Shown one piece after another: positions 47,543 through 60,672 of a stretch of 64,000 nucleotides of DNA; positions within the stretch are counted from its first letter, which is position 1, and the number at the start of each line of letters is the position of its first letter. The position numbers were made by a program, and so were the translations under genes. A model generated the notes under the pieces. It was not told the DNA's origin. It saw only the letters and a program-made list of their open reading frames with translations, and did not search any database. This stretch comes from Utricularia gibba (taxonomy: Eukaryota; Streptophyta; Magnoliopsida; Lamiales; Lentibulariaceae), in assembly GCA_002189035.1 (NCBI GenBank), contig CM007989.1, positions 5,983,001-6,047,000 of the forward strand. The letters run 5' to 3'.

Positions 47543-48201
47543 GGGCTTATTTGGTAGGACATGTAAGATGATGTTACGTTAAATAACACATATTAATCAC
47601 ACGTTTGATATATAGTGTTATATAACACAATGAATTGTATATATAGTGAAACACAAATCCATGTGATACATGAATTAGTTAATTCTATAATAATAAAAAA
47701 CAATAAGACCCTTTTATTTTACAAAAAAAAATTCCTCCAATAATCTTTTTTGTTCCCGTTTTTGTCAATAAATTAGTGTCACTTCTTTTGTTAGTCTCAC
47801 AATTTTTTATATGTATCAAATAAATTTGTAGTCTGATAGTACAAAATGGAGGGTATTGCTATTGGATATTATTAGTTCAAGACATTAAAATAATTAGACA
47901 TATGGTCATTCTCCAAAAAGAAATTAGTAATTCAAGCCATAAAGATGATTATTGTTGTTGGATAGAAATTTGAAAATGGGTTCAAATTAGATTATTTGTA
48001 ATCAAATTATAGTAAACTTTTACATAATCAAATATTTGCATTTTAGTAAAATTATATATAAATCAAATTATAAATCTTACTACCAAACACATGATAAATA
48101 ATATTATGTTGAATAAAACTTTCTACAAAACAAACTCATTTTTGTATAAGATAATCTCATTTATATTTAATGTAAGTTAAAACATGGTACCAAACAAGCT
48201 C
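47543..48201. mobile_element. Tourist/Harbinger-type MITE, 659 bp
   Basis: The left end reads GGGCTTATTTGGTAGGACATG and the right end, as reverse complement, GAGCTTGTTTGGTACCATG. TTA flanks both sides (47540-47542, 48202-48204). Near both ends there is a second TTTGATA-type motif, as in the 620-bp element at 31892, so the two may belong to related families. The interior is AT-rich and non-coding. Confidence 0.78.
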
Positions 48202-48204
48202 TTA

Positions 48205-50092
48205 GAGATGACTTGCCAGTAAACATGCATGAATAGAGGGGAATGCTTCTCATTTTGATGTACCTTATCGATCATATATCACAATCAAGTCCATGTATTT
48301 ATAGTAGATACCATTGAGTGAGCTCTATAAGAATACAAGAGTTTCCAAAGGTAGAATAACAAAAAAAAGAAAAAAAAGTATTCTTTCTTATTCGTATCTC
48401 GTATTCGATAAAGTTTTCGGGAAGAGGATAAAACTTAATAATTTATCAAGTTAGATATCATTGTATTCATTATTGCAAATAATGAATTTTTTTTAATGTT
48501 AGGTATGGACGTAATCTTTATTTTGTAATGAACCATGTAAAATTTTGATATATATATTTTCTTAATTTTACAATAAATTTATTGTTAAGTATCCATTGCA
48601 CACAACATCTGATTCATGCATCAAGAATGGAAGACACAATTTACACCATGGGATTTGATTGATCATACACTTTTACCAGTTACTCGAATGTTGGATTAAA
48701 TTGTATGGTGCAATCATAGCGTTCAAAATGCATCTTTACACAAACTAAGTTTTTTTCACATGTCAACACAATGTCTCCTCTAAAGTTCAGCAAAGCACAT
48801 ATTGTATTCTTGAAATCTTCTGTAAACTGCTTACAATCTCCAATAGCAGCAACTCACATGTTGTGCCCAACTGTTAATATATCACATACACTGGATTTTG
48901 AAACTCTTATATAATGCACATATGTTGGTGTCCAAAAGTTGACAACAAAAGTAAAACACAAACATGTCATTCCCTTGTGATCCAACTATCATCACTTGTC
49001 GTAGAGGGTGCATGTACTAGAGACTCTCGTATTTGGTGGTGTGGGATTGGGAGGGAGCGGTGCTGGTGGTGGAATGTCAGTTCCACTCCCCTGGTAGGTG
49101 GAGGGATTCATGACTATAACCCTCTTGGACTACAAGCTACAATTTGGAATAGAGGTAGAGTTGTTTATCTTCTTTTATTGTGCAGCTTGGTGTTGGAAGA
49201 ATTTTTGTGCATGATTGGTGACTTGCTGCGAAGTTCTTGTGATAATATACTCCCTTGACACATGTTGCCACTTTCCTCTCCCACACTTCTACAGTCCATG
49301 CTGGAATCTTCTACAATAGAAAAATAAAAGGAATAATGACATCAGCATGACTGACTCTAGCCCATTAATTGTGTTACTTACAGCACATATTCCATATTTT
49401 GGTTACTCAAGAGTTGACAAGGAATCAAACGTCTATATAACAAGATTATTGGGAATGAAACATGAGCTTCATAAAACAGCTGATACTAACCTTGTGGGTT
49501 GTATGATTATTGTATTTGGTGATTCCCCATAAAACCATAAGCTACCAAGGTTTAATGTCATGCATGCATACCATAGCTTGTGATTCATACATTTACATAA
49601 GAACAAAATACTACTTACCTTCGTTGTTGTAAAAGTCGGTGATTCCTTCCCTTCATTGTTATATTGATCTGCGTCCTAGTATTCCATGTAGTTGGCACTA
49701 GGAGGGAACACATTGGTCAGCAAACTACCTTCATTTCCGTAAACCTCGATGATCTCCTCAACATTATACCAGATCTGCAATCTGATATTCCATGTGACTG
49801 GCATTGGGAGGGAACACATTGGTTGATAGTGGTGCAGCAGGCATAACGGAGATCCCCCATCCCACGGTAGAGTCTTCCACTTGCAGATACGTTGAGATGG
49901 GAAAGTTACACATAGAGACACAATGACATCCCAAATTCATAACATCCATTGGCCAAATTTAATCACTATTTGTTCTGAGATGAGTGTGGGCTCTGAATAT
50001 GGCATCAATACTCACCGGGGAGAATGTCACCAAAACACGAAGCACCAACAAGGGCTTTGCAGGTGAGCTCTATTGTTCAAGATTGTCCTCAT
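48205..50092. other. Intergenic DNA with a 52-bp duplicated unit
   Basis: No gene is supported; the open frame at 48914-49258 matches nothing known. A 52-bp unit occurs at 49666-49717 and again at 49772-49823 (period 106 bp, about 81% identical, both ending GGGAGGGAACACATTGGT or a near variant), an imperfect local duplication. Confidence 0.5.
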
Positions 50093-51542
50093 TGTTGGTG
50101 TATGTGTTCTAGAGACAATCAATTTATTGACAAATCTTATCTTTTGATGTTTACCTTGAATTGTGATCAAGTTTACATCATTGATAAAATACTCTACTTG
50201 ATTTATGTGCTATAGAAATTATGATAAGATCATAATGTGAGATTCTTCAAGCATTTATGTTCAAGTTAAAAACTTCCTGGTTAGAGTGTTTGTGAAATGA
50301 GGATTTCACAAATATGGATAAACTGACACACATTGAGTTCCCTAAACTATTTAGACAATGGTTCTCACAATTGATGTAATAAGATTACTAGAACCTATGT
50401 ATGAGTGTCGATTAGAGAACTGATCCACTGGATGACTCATTTTCGAGATGCTACTATGAGAAGCTAACCAAGTGTCAGTAGCAAGATCTCGAATATGACA
50501 ACCGTACAAGTAAGCTTAGACTTGAGGTTAACAAAGTTATCTTGATCTTAAGATCACATTTTCGCTCATTACTAATGGGAGCCTAACCATGGCTTGCCTA
50601 GTATGGATGAGTAGGGATGTGCCTCCTTAAGCTTGGAGATAGTTGATTCATCAATAAAGAATTCATCACTCATGTTAGCGATGAGATCATATCTCAAGTA
50701 ACTGCATCAAAGCCTAATTCTAAGTCCTGGGCCCAGGATAATAACACTCGAATTGTTTGAGTAGGTCATTGAGTGTTAGTGCTTGAATGCAATTATAAGT
50801 TCGATACATCAAAAAGACACACACCCATGTTCTGATATTGAATGAGATATAAGTATGATGAAAGCCGTTCACTACATGGTCACTGATTATGGAAGGACTC
50901 AATTAGTTCACCTGATTATTCTTTAATCTTGGGGATCATGATATGTTGCTAGACATCACTAATGATCGATAATAATTAATTTGATTAATTAAGAGTTAAT
51001 TAATAAATCCATTATTATGGCCTTGATTGAATAAGCCTATAGGGTCACACACAACAGTGGAGTCACTCATCGATATAAAATAGAATGACACAATTACATG
51101 AGATGTAATTGATAAGGTGCATAAATTAAATAGAGTTATTTTGAGATTAATATTGATTAAACTCAAAATAAAAGATCTCATATAGATATGATTTGATATG
51201 TCACAAAATATCTATAAAAAAGATTTAGATCTTGAGATCTGCTCCAAGGTTTTCGTGCTCTCTGAGACTGATCCACTAGGAGGCATTTTTCTCTACTAGC
51301 ACCTGAGAAATTCGACCAGCATTCAAGAGCCATGAGAAGGTTATCGACGGAGTGCTCCACGTGTGGATACCATAGAGGCCGTTTGCTACTGGCGGTTGGT
51401 GAACAATGGAGTCCTCTAAAAGGTAATTTCAGCATCCTTTTGTCTGATGTATACTGTATTCCAAGATCTGCGTTGAGGGTTTCTCAAAATTTTTAAAATT
51501 TCGCTACTTTTGTGACATACGATGTCTACGAGAAACCTAACA
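50093..51542. mobile_element. 1.5-kb solo LTR, copy 2
   Basis: It begins TGTTGGTGTATG and ends AAACCTAACA, with CTCAT on both sides (50088-50092, 51543-51547). It aligns end to end with 26257-27760 in the same orientation. No internal element sequence lies next to it, so unequal recombination has probably removed the rest. Confidence 0.9.
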
Positions 51543-51829
51543 CTCATCCATGAAGGTTGTTGAAAATGTTTGAACCTTCCGAACATGGGAAAACAAGAGC
51601 CAAAGATGCTATGCAACAAATAAATAAGAAAGAAAATAGAAAGCATGCACGTTGGGTCTTAACTTTAGCTCTACGACCCATATGTGAATCCCAATTCGAT
51701 CCTCACCCAATAAACACACTAATGCAACGATCCCAAAGAAAGCCTATCCGTAGTGGCTAAATAATCTATATTTTCTTGTTTTGTTTTTTTTTTTATAAAC
51801 TTTTGTTTTAGATTGGCAATGAGGTAAAG

Positions 51830-52600
51830 AGATCCTATAAGGGAATCATCATCTGTCAAAATAAGTATGTTATGAACCTTCTTGTTGAAACAAAAATGCA
51901 ATATTGTAGAGGAACATGAATGCCTATTGAATAGAATCTACGGTTTACAATAGAGGGAGGAAAACCAGTCAACAAGGAACTATATTAAAGGTTAGTCAAG
52001 AGATTCATTTATCTATGTCACACTTGCTAGATATATGTTATTCCATGGGTGTGGTCAGTTGATATATGCATGATCTTAAAAATCAACTCATGACAGCAGT
52101 GTAGTGAATTCCTAGATATCTCAAAGGGAATCTATGAAAAATAATTTGATTCATGCCTAGAGGTCACCTTAACATTGAAGGACACTGTGATATGAATTGG
52201 GCTAGTTTTCATGATGATCAACGCTCAACCTATGACTTCTATGTGTTTGTTGGTGGAAATTCACTAAGTTGGAGAAGTAAAAAGCAAAATGTGATAGCAC
52301 AACCAATAGTCGAAGCTGAATATCATGCCATGGCACTAAATGTATGTGAGATGATCTGAGTCCAAAGATTGCTCACAGAACTCCAACTATTGAGGGATGA
52401 GGTTATGAACTTGAGATGTATCAATTGACAATCAATATTGCACCAACTCAATGCAACATGATCGAACCCAAGCTGTTGCATGTGCCCTCTAAAGAGTAGC
52501 TTGCCAACACTTTAATTAAAGGCATAAGTTTCATGGAACATGATGTTTTATGTGACAAGAAAAGTCTTATTAATATACCAAACTTATCTTGAGAGGAAGT
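51830..52600 (+). pseudogene. Copia reverse-transcriptase tail and RNase H fragment
   Basis: In broken frames it shows NKYVMNLLVETKMQY, RLVKRFIYLCHT, then GHLNIEGHCDMNWASFHDD, VFVGGNSLSWRSKKQNVIAQ and VEAEYHAMALNVCEMI, all parts of Copia RNase H. QLANTLIKGIS near 52500 is the usual ADILTKGLS end. A purine-rich AGAGGAAG near 52595 may be the polypurine tract. It belongs to a different Copia lineage from elements B and C. Confidence 0.85.
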
Positions 52601-53433
52601 ATTGAAGTGTATTTAGTTTGATATGTTAATTATATTATAATGAATGAGGAGAGACCATGACTATATGAAGAAAGAGAGGGAGGCCTATCCACTTTCTCTC
52701 TCAAGACATGCAGTTTGTATCACTCTAAGTTCTCATCACCTTCTTAAACACATTACTATAGTTCTTTGTCACTTTGCCCATGAAAGGGATGTTGAGGATT
52801 TGTTAATCATTCAACATCTTCCTCTTTAATTCAATTAGCAAATGCTTTCACCAATCCATGCATTGCCTCCCCAAGCTCTACACTCAATATGAACATAGTT
52901 CAAGGGTAAATATTGAGAGGTAAGAGGAATCAGAAGATATATGGAGAAATCTGAAGATGATTCCTCAAATATCAATATCTATAACAATCAAATTTTATGA
53001 AGTACTTTTAGTAACTATTTTTTAAATTTGTCAAAATTTTAAAATATGAGACCACATTCTATAATAAGAACAATTTGTATTATAATTTGTGCATTTGAAT
53101 TCACAATTACTTTAGTAAAAATAGTTTCTTTCTCATGCATTTCTCATTTTTCGTCTCTTTGAACATCAAGAATGCATCAAGCTCAAACTTGAAGTGGAAT
53201 TAAAATTGGAGATGTTACTACCTGAAATTTTACGTTAAAGAAACAATCAACAAAAATAGTCCTTCTGCCCACTTGCCCCCTTACACCTTTCATGGGTGGG
53301 AATATGTAAAAAGTATTTGAAATGTAATAAGAAGAGCAAGAGCTTTGAAGTATTTGTGGAGAAAGCTTCGTAATTCAACAAATTTTTCAAAAGATTGATG
53401 ATGTATATAAATTGTACAATAGTAGTTATAAAC
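52601..53433. other. Unresolved stretch, possibly LTR remains
   Basis: The bases after the purine tract (TGAAGTGTATTTAGTTTG) could be the start of a Copia LTR, but no second copy lies in the window. The rest has no recognisable feature. Confidence 0.35.
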
Positions 53434-56400
53434 GTAAAAATAATCATTGGAGGTTTCTCAATGTATCTGTTGCATTTGTCTTTATCTTCTAATTTGCAAT
53501 GATAACACAATCTTGTGGTGAAAGGATCGGTTAGTTGGGCTTGAGAGTCTTGGATCACATCAAATATTTGGATTTGTGGTGGAATGAGCATTAGATGATT
53601 ATTAATTTGATGAGAACCCAAGACAATAAACCCTCACTTCCTGCCTTAGAATTTCCCTTTTGTTTTCTACCATGGTCTTGCTTCTAATTCTCTAGGTAAT
53701 TCAATAGCACTTTTCTTTATATCTCCAATCAATACATCACTAACCGACATTGCTCCTTGAGGTGTTGATTGGAGTAGCCTGGATAGTATTTTAGGATTCA
53801 TTCTAAACCGAAATGTTTTTCTAATCTTGCAGAAGTTCAACAAGAATAGAAATTTTGAAAGAATATCAGTAGATTGTTCTTTAGATGATATGTATTCCAA
53901 TTTGATAGAACCTTCCTTGACATAATCCCATAGTACTTGATATTTAATTTTGATGTGCTTCATAGGCTCAAATAGAACTACATTTTGAACCATGCTAATA
54001 GGAGATTTGTTATCAATTTTGAGAATAAGTGGTTTATTGATGTTGATAGACAAGTCTTCATAGATTTTCAGTAACCATTGACCATGATTCCCTGCTGGTG
54101 CATCTGTCATGTATTCGGCCTCTACTAATGATTGTGCAATGGTAGATTGTTTTTTTTATCCCAGGCAAAGATAGTGGAACACTAGTTAAACAAATATCTT
54201 GTTATAGAATAGCAGCTGTCTTCATCCTCAACAAAGTTAGAATCAATAAATCCTTGCAAAGTAGCTTTAGTAGTATGTTTGAAGCATAGATCTAGGTTTG
54301 ATGTGGATTTCCAATATTTAAGAATCTCTTGGCAATATCCAAATGTGAAATGTGTGGTTTGTGCATGAACCTTGATAAAAATGTAACAACAAAGGTAATA
54401 TTTGGTTGAGTAACCGTGAGGTAGAGAAGAGCTTCGATAAGTCATTGATATTTTAAAGGACATAATTCTTCATTGGTCAAATTTTTCAGTTTGAACTTAA
54501 CTTTCGGTGAAGAAAGTACTAGTGCTCCTTTTGCATTAAGAGATCCATATTTTGCGATTAGATTAGTGTTATATTTTTCTGATATATAAAATTAAATTCC
54601 TCCTCTTGTAGGACCTCTTAGACAAGAAAATACCTCATTAATCCTAGATCATTCAGTTCAAATCTCTCCTTTAACATACACTTTTGTTGATTAATCAAGT
54701 CTGGATTATCTCCTATTAGATAGACGCAATAATTTTGCTTTGTAGATTTTCCAATTTGTAAAAAGTAATATTATTTTTACTTATAGTGTATCCTTGGTTG
54801 ATAAAAAAAAAGTGTTTATAGGTAAGTATCATTCTTTGGAAGCTTGTTTGAGATCATATAGATATTTCTTTAGCTTTAATAATTTATTTTTTCTATTTTT
54901 TATTTGAAAGCCAGGTGGAGGATTAACATAGATATCATTGTGAAGATCTTCATTCAAGAAAGCACATTTGATATTAAGATGATGAAACTTCAATCTTTGA
55001 CTGGCTGCTAGTGTAGCTATCAAGAAAGCACATTTGATCTTCATTCCTTCCTTTTGAGGGTATCCTTTAGCCACCAATCTAAATTTTAGTTTATTTTCAA
55101 TTGCATAAGGGTTGACTTTTGCTTTGCGTATACGTTTTAAATCCAATACTTTGATATTTTCCAGCCTTTTTACTGGTTCTCATAATTTGTGTTTCTGAAT
55201 CAATCATAAATTTCAACTACTTTGGTTCTTGTAGACCTTCAGTGAGTGTTGCAGGTTCAAGAGAGGTGATATCGAGTAAGAATCTCATCTGTAGATGCAT
55301 ATATTCAAACTAATGGAAAGTGTGGGTCACTAGGATAATCCTCATTATCATACTGATACATGGCATAGAAGTGTGGTATATATTCATCTTGTATTGTCGC
55401 TCTATATGAACCATTGATCATTTGCTTTTTCAGGTTGTTTTGATTTACTCTAACATTAGATGAGTTTAAGGAATCAGAGTACTCCAAATGAGTATCTAAA
55501 GAGACATTGTTTGAAAATTATGCAGGAAGTTATGACTCAATGGAGTAGGAAGTGAGTCAAATGAGTTGCATGACATTCTTTTATTTCAGAAATAGTGAGA
55601 TGTTCATTTGGAACATATTCTTCATTGTTAGTAGGGTGCTTTACAAATAAGGATACTCCTTCAGTCAAAGTTTAGATGTGGGGTGAACATATGTGAGGGA
55701 AGTTGGTTTGTGAATTTCTATTGTGGGATCATGATGAGATATAGTTGAAACTATGGCAGAAAAGTCATCTTCCAAAAATAATAAACATATATTAGAGTTA
55801 TTAGTTTCATAAGATATATTATATTTACTTACATTCCAATCCCATCCTCTAGATTCATCGACAGTGACATTTATGCTAATTTAAACTTTATCAATCTTCA
55901 TATTCAAGATGCAATAGGCTTTTCTAGTATCAATGTATCCCAATAAGACACCCGAATCAAATTTAATATCAAGTTTGTTCCTTTGGTCCTTTGGAACATG
56001 AATGTAGCATAATGAACCAAAAATCTTGAGATATTCTAAATTATGAATTTTGTTGTACCATAATCCATAGGGAGATTTGAAATTAGGATTGTCTCTAGAG
56101 AGTAGACGATTGAGGAGATAGATGGTAGTATTGGCTGCTTCTCTCCAAAAATAGAGAGGTAGTTTTTTTTGTCTTGTCGTAGACACCTAGCCATATTTAA
56201 GAATCAAGATAGATCTATTTTTCCTCTTGCAAATTCCATTTTTTTCCAGGGTGTAGTATGTGAAATTGATGAACTATCCTTAGGCTTCACAAAGACTCAA
56301 TCATGTAAAAATAGTCATGGAGGTTTTTAAAATGTTTTCATTGCATTTGTCTTTATCTTTTTGTTTATAATGATGACACAATGTTGTGGTGAAAGTATTG

Positions 56401-56599
56401 GTTGGTTGGGGCTGGAAGAATCACGTCAAATATTTGGGTTTTTGATGGAATGGGTCTCAGATGATTATTAATTTGATGAAAGCCCAGAATTTCTTACTAG
56501 AGATTTCTCTTTCATTTTCTACGACGGTCTTGCTTATGATTCTCTAGGTAATTCAGTAGTAATCTTCTTCACTTCTCCAATCAGCGCATCACCAACCAA
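53434..56599 (-). mobile_element. Degenerate Copia element D with internal deletion
   Basis: Similar direct repeats at about 53434-53749 and 56305-56599 look like LTRs of a minus-strand Copia; both contain, for example, GATGATTATTAATTTGATGA. The left one is preceded in element orientation by a CTCAAGGAGCAA purine tract. The right LTR runs straight into mid-integrase coding sequence, so its inner part, the primer site, gag, protease and the integrase N-terminus are deleted. Inner LTR ends and target duplication are not resolved. Confidence 0.75.
53750..56304 (-). pseudogene. Copia D integrase, reverse transcriptase and RNase H remains
   Basis: In element order there is a partial integrase (KNGICKRKNRS, LPLYFWREAANTTIYLLNRL, YLKIFGSLCYIHVPKDQRNK), a linker, reverse transcriptase (FRLVAKGYPQKEG, NIKCAFLNEDLHNDIYVNPP) and RNase H (QGFIDSNFVEDED, KPLILKIDNKSPISMVQN, KHIKIKYQVLWDYVKEGS). 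The YVDD region is too decayed to read. Many frameshifts and stops are present. The RNase H wording is close to Copia B (KPLILKIDNKS in both), so D is an older relative. Confidence 0.85.
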
Positions 56600-58116
56600 T
56601 AGAGTAGCCATCAAAAACTAGATACCATTGCTAATGTGTTTCACGTGGATGCAAGAGTTCAAACTATTTTATTGTTGGTTTTATAATAAAGTAAATATTT
56701 TATATAATAAAACATGTAAAAGAAATGTTTTTCTTTTTTTTCAACCTGAGCCACCTAATCGGACCAGACCCATCAGTAAAACCTGTGACCAGTTCATATC
56801 GAGTTATAACCATAAAATGAACCAAAAGATTGGATTGCGTTTGCATCTTGGGCTGCATCACGAAGGCACTAAATATCACCCTCCCCCAATGATACGATCC
56901 CTTTTTATAATCCTCAGGTTGCATGGTTACAACTTGGTCGTAGTGACACCTTACATGTGTGCCGGCCTAGGGGATTCTTCTTTTAGTTTGGATCTTGAAA
57001 TGCAGTTTCTGGAGGACCCAGTGTGAGAAAATCCCTCCGATGAGTCTTACAGAAGGCCTTAGTTAGATTCCCGTGAAGAAAAAAAGGTCATGAAATGTGA
57101 TCATTTCTTGTTTAGCTACCAATCGCCTTGTGTCGGTATGCGAAGGCAAGAATTCATCTAATCTCGCATTTCCTGCAATGCTCCATGTGCATAAGACATC
57201 TTTTCATGCCGGCGATCTGTTTTGATCAGGACAAAATGGGATTAGAGTTAATTTGTGCATGCCAGGCGCTCACATAAAAAACATTAAAATCATCCTGAAA
57301 CCGACGAGGTGGAGGGGCAACAGCAGAGTCATTGAACGGTTTTGGCAAAGTCTGGGATTTCTAAATGTGAGTCTTTGAAAAGACACACCTTCATATCTTC
57401 ATCTCGCCACTGAACTGGGATGTTCCCATTGAGAAATTCAATCAACAACAATCATATATTATTTTACTACATCACTAACCATCGAAGGACGCCTCTGAAG
57501 CTGGCCTGAGCTCTCAGGTGCAGTCTGAAATATATAAAAATTGGTTGATGAAGTGACAAGGGAGACAGGCACACTTGCTGACAGCAGGGCCTCCTCTTTC
57601 CATTGTTCTCGGACTATGATCTTCAAGAATGAGAACTGTTCCATTCTAGTTGTTTATTTCACATATCTAAGACAAACGCATAAATAATAACAAATGACTA
57701 TTCATTTTTTAAGAGCTGAGTCAAATATCCATCAAATTCATTCACCCAAAACAGCGCATGGACAAAGAACCCATCAACGATACGTCAATCAGTGTAAAGA
57801 AGATACAGAGAAAGGAAACAACTAACTCCAACGCATCCTACTATTATCGGCCTCCATTTCTTTCCGAAACTAATTTGTTGCCTCAAATACTCACTCAATT
57901 GGATGCTTTCGAACTTGAAGTGCTCTTGTATCTTTGAATCTTGAAGCAAGGCTGCCTACAAATCGGGGGGTTTCCATGCAGTAATCATACGTGAAGCAAG
58001 TTGATTCAGTTACCCCTTTTTCTGCCGGTCTAGTTGTGACGACGGTGTACACATTGTGAGAGGAATCCAACGAAAAAATCTTGCGAAGAAGCTGAAGACC
58101 TGCAACATTGTCTCTC
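56600..58116. other. Intergenic DNA and SNAPC1 3' region, with unassigned open frames
   Basis: A 132-codon plus-strand frame (56628-57026) and a 61-codon minus-strand frame (57644-57459) match no family I know. Minus-strand readings at 57340-57440 (for example NGNIPVQWRDEDMK) look somewhat protein-like but have no clear splice context. About 57850-58116 is probably the SNAPC1 3' untranslated region. Confidence 0.4.
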
Positions 58117-60445
58117 TTATTCATCGCCCACCTCACATTCCATGGATTGGAACAGCAAAGCATCTTCCAGTTCCCTCTCAAAGTCATCATTCTCATCATC
58201 TTTCTGCTGCCCTTCCAGCGGCTCCTTCCCAACACCATTTTCCTGCACACACTCAGGAGGGAGAGTTGCAATCGGCAGAGGAACAAAACCAGTACGCTGA
58301 TAGAATGAATCCTTCTGGGAATCCCAATTTTTAGCAGTTTTCTCCATCAAAATTCCAATCATGGCTTCATTTTCAGCTATGCCTTTGATGTCATCTACAT
58401 CTATCGCTTTGCTTGCCTCTAAAGAACAGGAGGAAAAACACCTCAGCAAGAATCAACCTTAGCTTCCATATGCAAAGAAAAACTACAAACGTAAAAGAAG
58501 CCTTCAGTTCAATTTTCAAATACATAGAAATCCTGCGAGGTTGTTATGGAAAAGTGTACGCCTAAAACCCAATTTTTAGCAATAATTCATACAACGCACA
58601 ACATTTTTTTAATCAAGGTTTAACAGAGCAAAAGCTTACCTTTGATGGCGAGCTCCTTGGCCAAGGCATAATCAGAGGATCGTTTCTTGATCAATTCCAC
58701 ATCAAGCTCTGCATTCTGATAAATATGCAAACAGATCAATACTTTTATACCAGCAAGTAGCGAATCAGGTCTCAGAGAACTGTAGATTCAAATTAACACG
58801 CATCAATACAGAAAACGCCAGGGCAGTTGCCTCGTGATGCACTTAGTTAATACTCGTCAGAAAAGTGATAAAGAACTCACCATATCCATGTGAACAAAGT
58901 GCTCAAGATGTGAGTCCGCAAATAGCCTATGAAGTTAAAATACTAGCATTCAATTAGCTGAAGCACAAAAAAAATGGAAAAAAATGTCTGAAGGGAGTGA
59001 GTCTTACTTCTTGTATGCTGCCTGAACCTGTGCATTTTGTAAATCTGAAAGTTCATTCACTCTCTCAGCTGCAGAGCCTTCATTAACATCCACAGAGCCA
59101 TAGAGAAACATTCTGTTTCCTAGCATATGTTTCACCAAACTGCAAACTACGTCGATATGTTGTTGCTTTGCATCCAAAACAAAGTTCTTCAATTGTCTTA
59201 GCTCCCCTGAATAATTGAAAATAGACAAGTTATTTTGCAGTGTAAATTGTAGAGAAATGAACCCCGAGAAAAAAGATACAACTCTGATGTAGATATTAAA
59301 AAGCAGCAGTCTCCTCAGCATTCAGGCAGCTTACACGCAATTTGAAAATGAAGGTAGCATTAGAATTCTTCATGGACTTATATATGAATGTTTAGAAATT
59401 ATAAAACAGTAGCAGACGTGGCAGAGTGCCAAAATTATAGGTGACGATGCATCCCATTTAAAATCTGATACGAACAGTAGCAGAGTTTACAAGTAATCTC
59501 CATAATCAATTTCAACAACAAGAAAAGCTTGATAATGATCTATTATGAATGCAAGCACCATATTAGGGCAAAAACCAAGCAAGTTACAGAGCGTGATCCA
59601 CCCAAAATGAACCCCTTAATTTCACTTGTGATTAACTCCGCAGTTTGACACCCATATTGAATTAATTACAAACACAATGTAGAATAAAATATACATGAAA
59701 GTGAAAATTTCCAGCACAGTGAATTGAGCACAAACACGATTCAATCATTCAATGGGGACCAAAAAAAACATGTCAAGCAGCATTAATCCACAAAAAGTTT
59801 GAATGCCTACCAAGGGACAAATAAACTTTAAAATGGGGTTTGAAAGGCTGAGTTTCATATAGGCAATACAAGCAAAAAAGCCCACCCAGTCTCCTTGAAA
59901 TGGAAGGTGCAGCAGTAATATAGCCTGAAAAAGTGAAATCAACAAGAGATTGTGACTCAACATGCAAATAATCAGCAACTAACAAGAGTACACACAAGAA
60001 CGGAAATATGAAAAAAAGATACAAAGTAAAACAATCTTTTAAGGCTGTCTGATTAAAAAACAGCCCGTACAAAATGGCTTGCGAAAAATCAAGAAAAAGA
60101 ACGAAAACTCAATAATTGGGATGAACTCAGGATACTTGATTTCAGTAAAAAGGAGGTTGACCGGATCAAATTTCTTATCTTACCAAGACAGTGCACATAT
60201 AATGACTGCATAAAAAAACCATGATTTGTAGAAGGCCTCGCTTCAAAGATATATGAGAAATTTTTGGACAGCCATACTTTTTTGAATTCACTAAAGGTAA
60301 GCGACCCACACTGCACAAGGAACTAAAAGTTAAAAACACAAAAGATTCAGAAGGTTCTGTAAAAAATCAGAGAATTAACAAATGAAACCTCAGCAAAATG
60401 ATTCATGAGATCATCAATATCCAACTTGAACGGGCTAAGATCCAT
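58117..60445 (-). CDS. SNAPC1: SNAPc subunit 1 (SNAP43 homologue), 7 coding exons
   Basis: SNAPc binds snRNA gene promoters and recruits RNA polymerase II or III. Coding exons, in order, are 60389-60445, 60184-60310, 59811-59924, 59008-59206, 58881-58926, 58640-58715 and 58117-58418. All introns are GT-AG and the frame closes at 306 aa. The N-terminal half matches the SNAPC1 fold: DIDDLMNHFAECGSLTFSEF, KKVWLSKNFSYIFEAR, then YITAAPSISRRLGGLFCLYC and LYETQPFKPHFKVYLSL, the counterpart of human RVGALYLLYGLYNTQ. A helical middle (LRQLKNFVLDAKQQHIDVVC) and an acidic C-terminus (DDENDDFERELEDALL) follow. The start is the first ATG after a 5' untranslated exon. Assignment rests on recalled family patterns; no lesion was seen. 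Confidence 0.85.
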
Positions 60446-60591
60446 TAGCTTGTGAAAGTTCCTATCTTGCAAGGATAAACCAAAAAATTATCCTCAAGAG
60501 TTTATTTTCGTCAAAACACATTAATCGATGTGAATGGATAAAAGGTGAGAATAAAAAAGATTAAGTAGAATTGGGAATCGATTGAACTTAC

Positions 60592-60672
60592 CTCACGTTG
60601 TCGCTCTCTATAAAACCTAATTGTGTATCCCAATGCGGGAAAATGACATCACTGTTGCAGTAGTGGGTATAT
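60592..60672 (-). promoter_or_regulatory. Predicted 5' untranslated exon of SNAPC1 with a short upstream ORF
   Basis: The 81-base segment has an acceptor (CTGAAG) on its upstream side and a donor (GAG|GTAAGT) on its downstream side in gene orientation. The next acceptor leads into the start-codon exon (top 60465). It contains an 11-codon open frame (60649-60617, with stop) before the main start, which could lower translation. Splicing is inferred from sites only. Confidence 0.5.
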
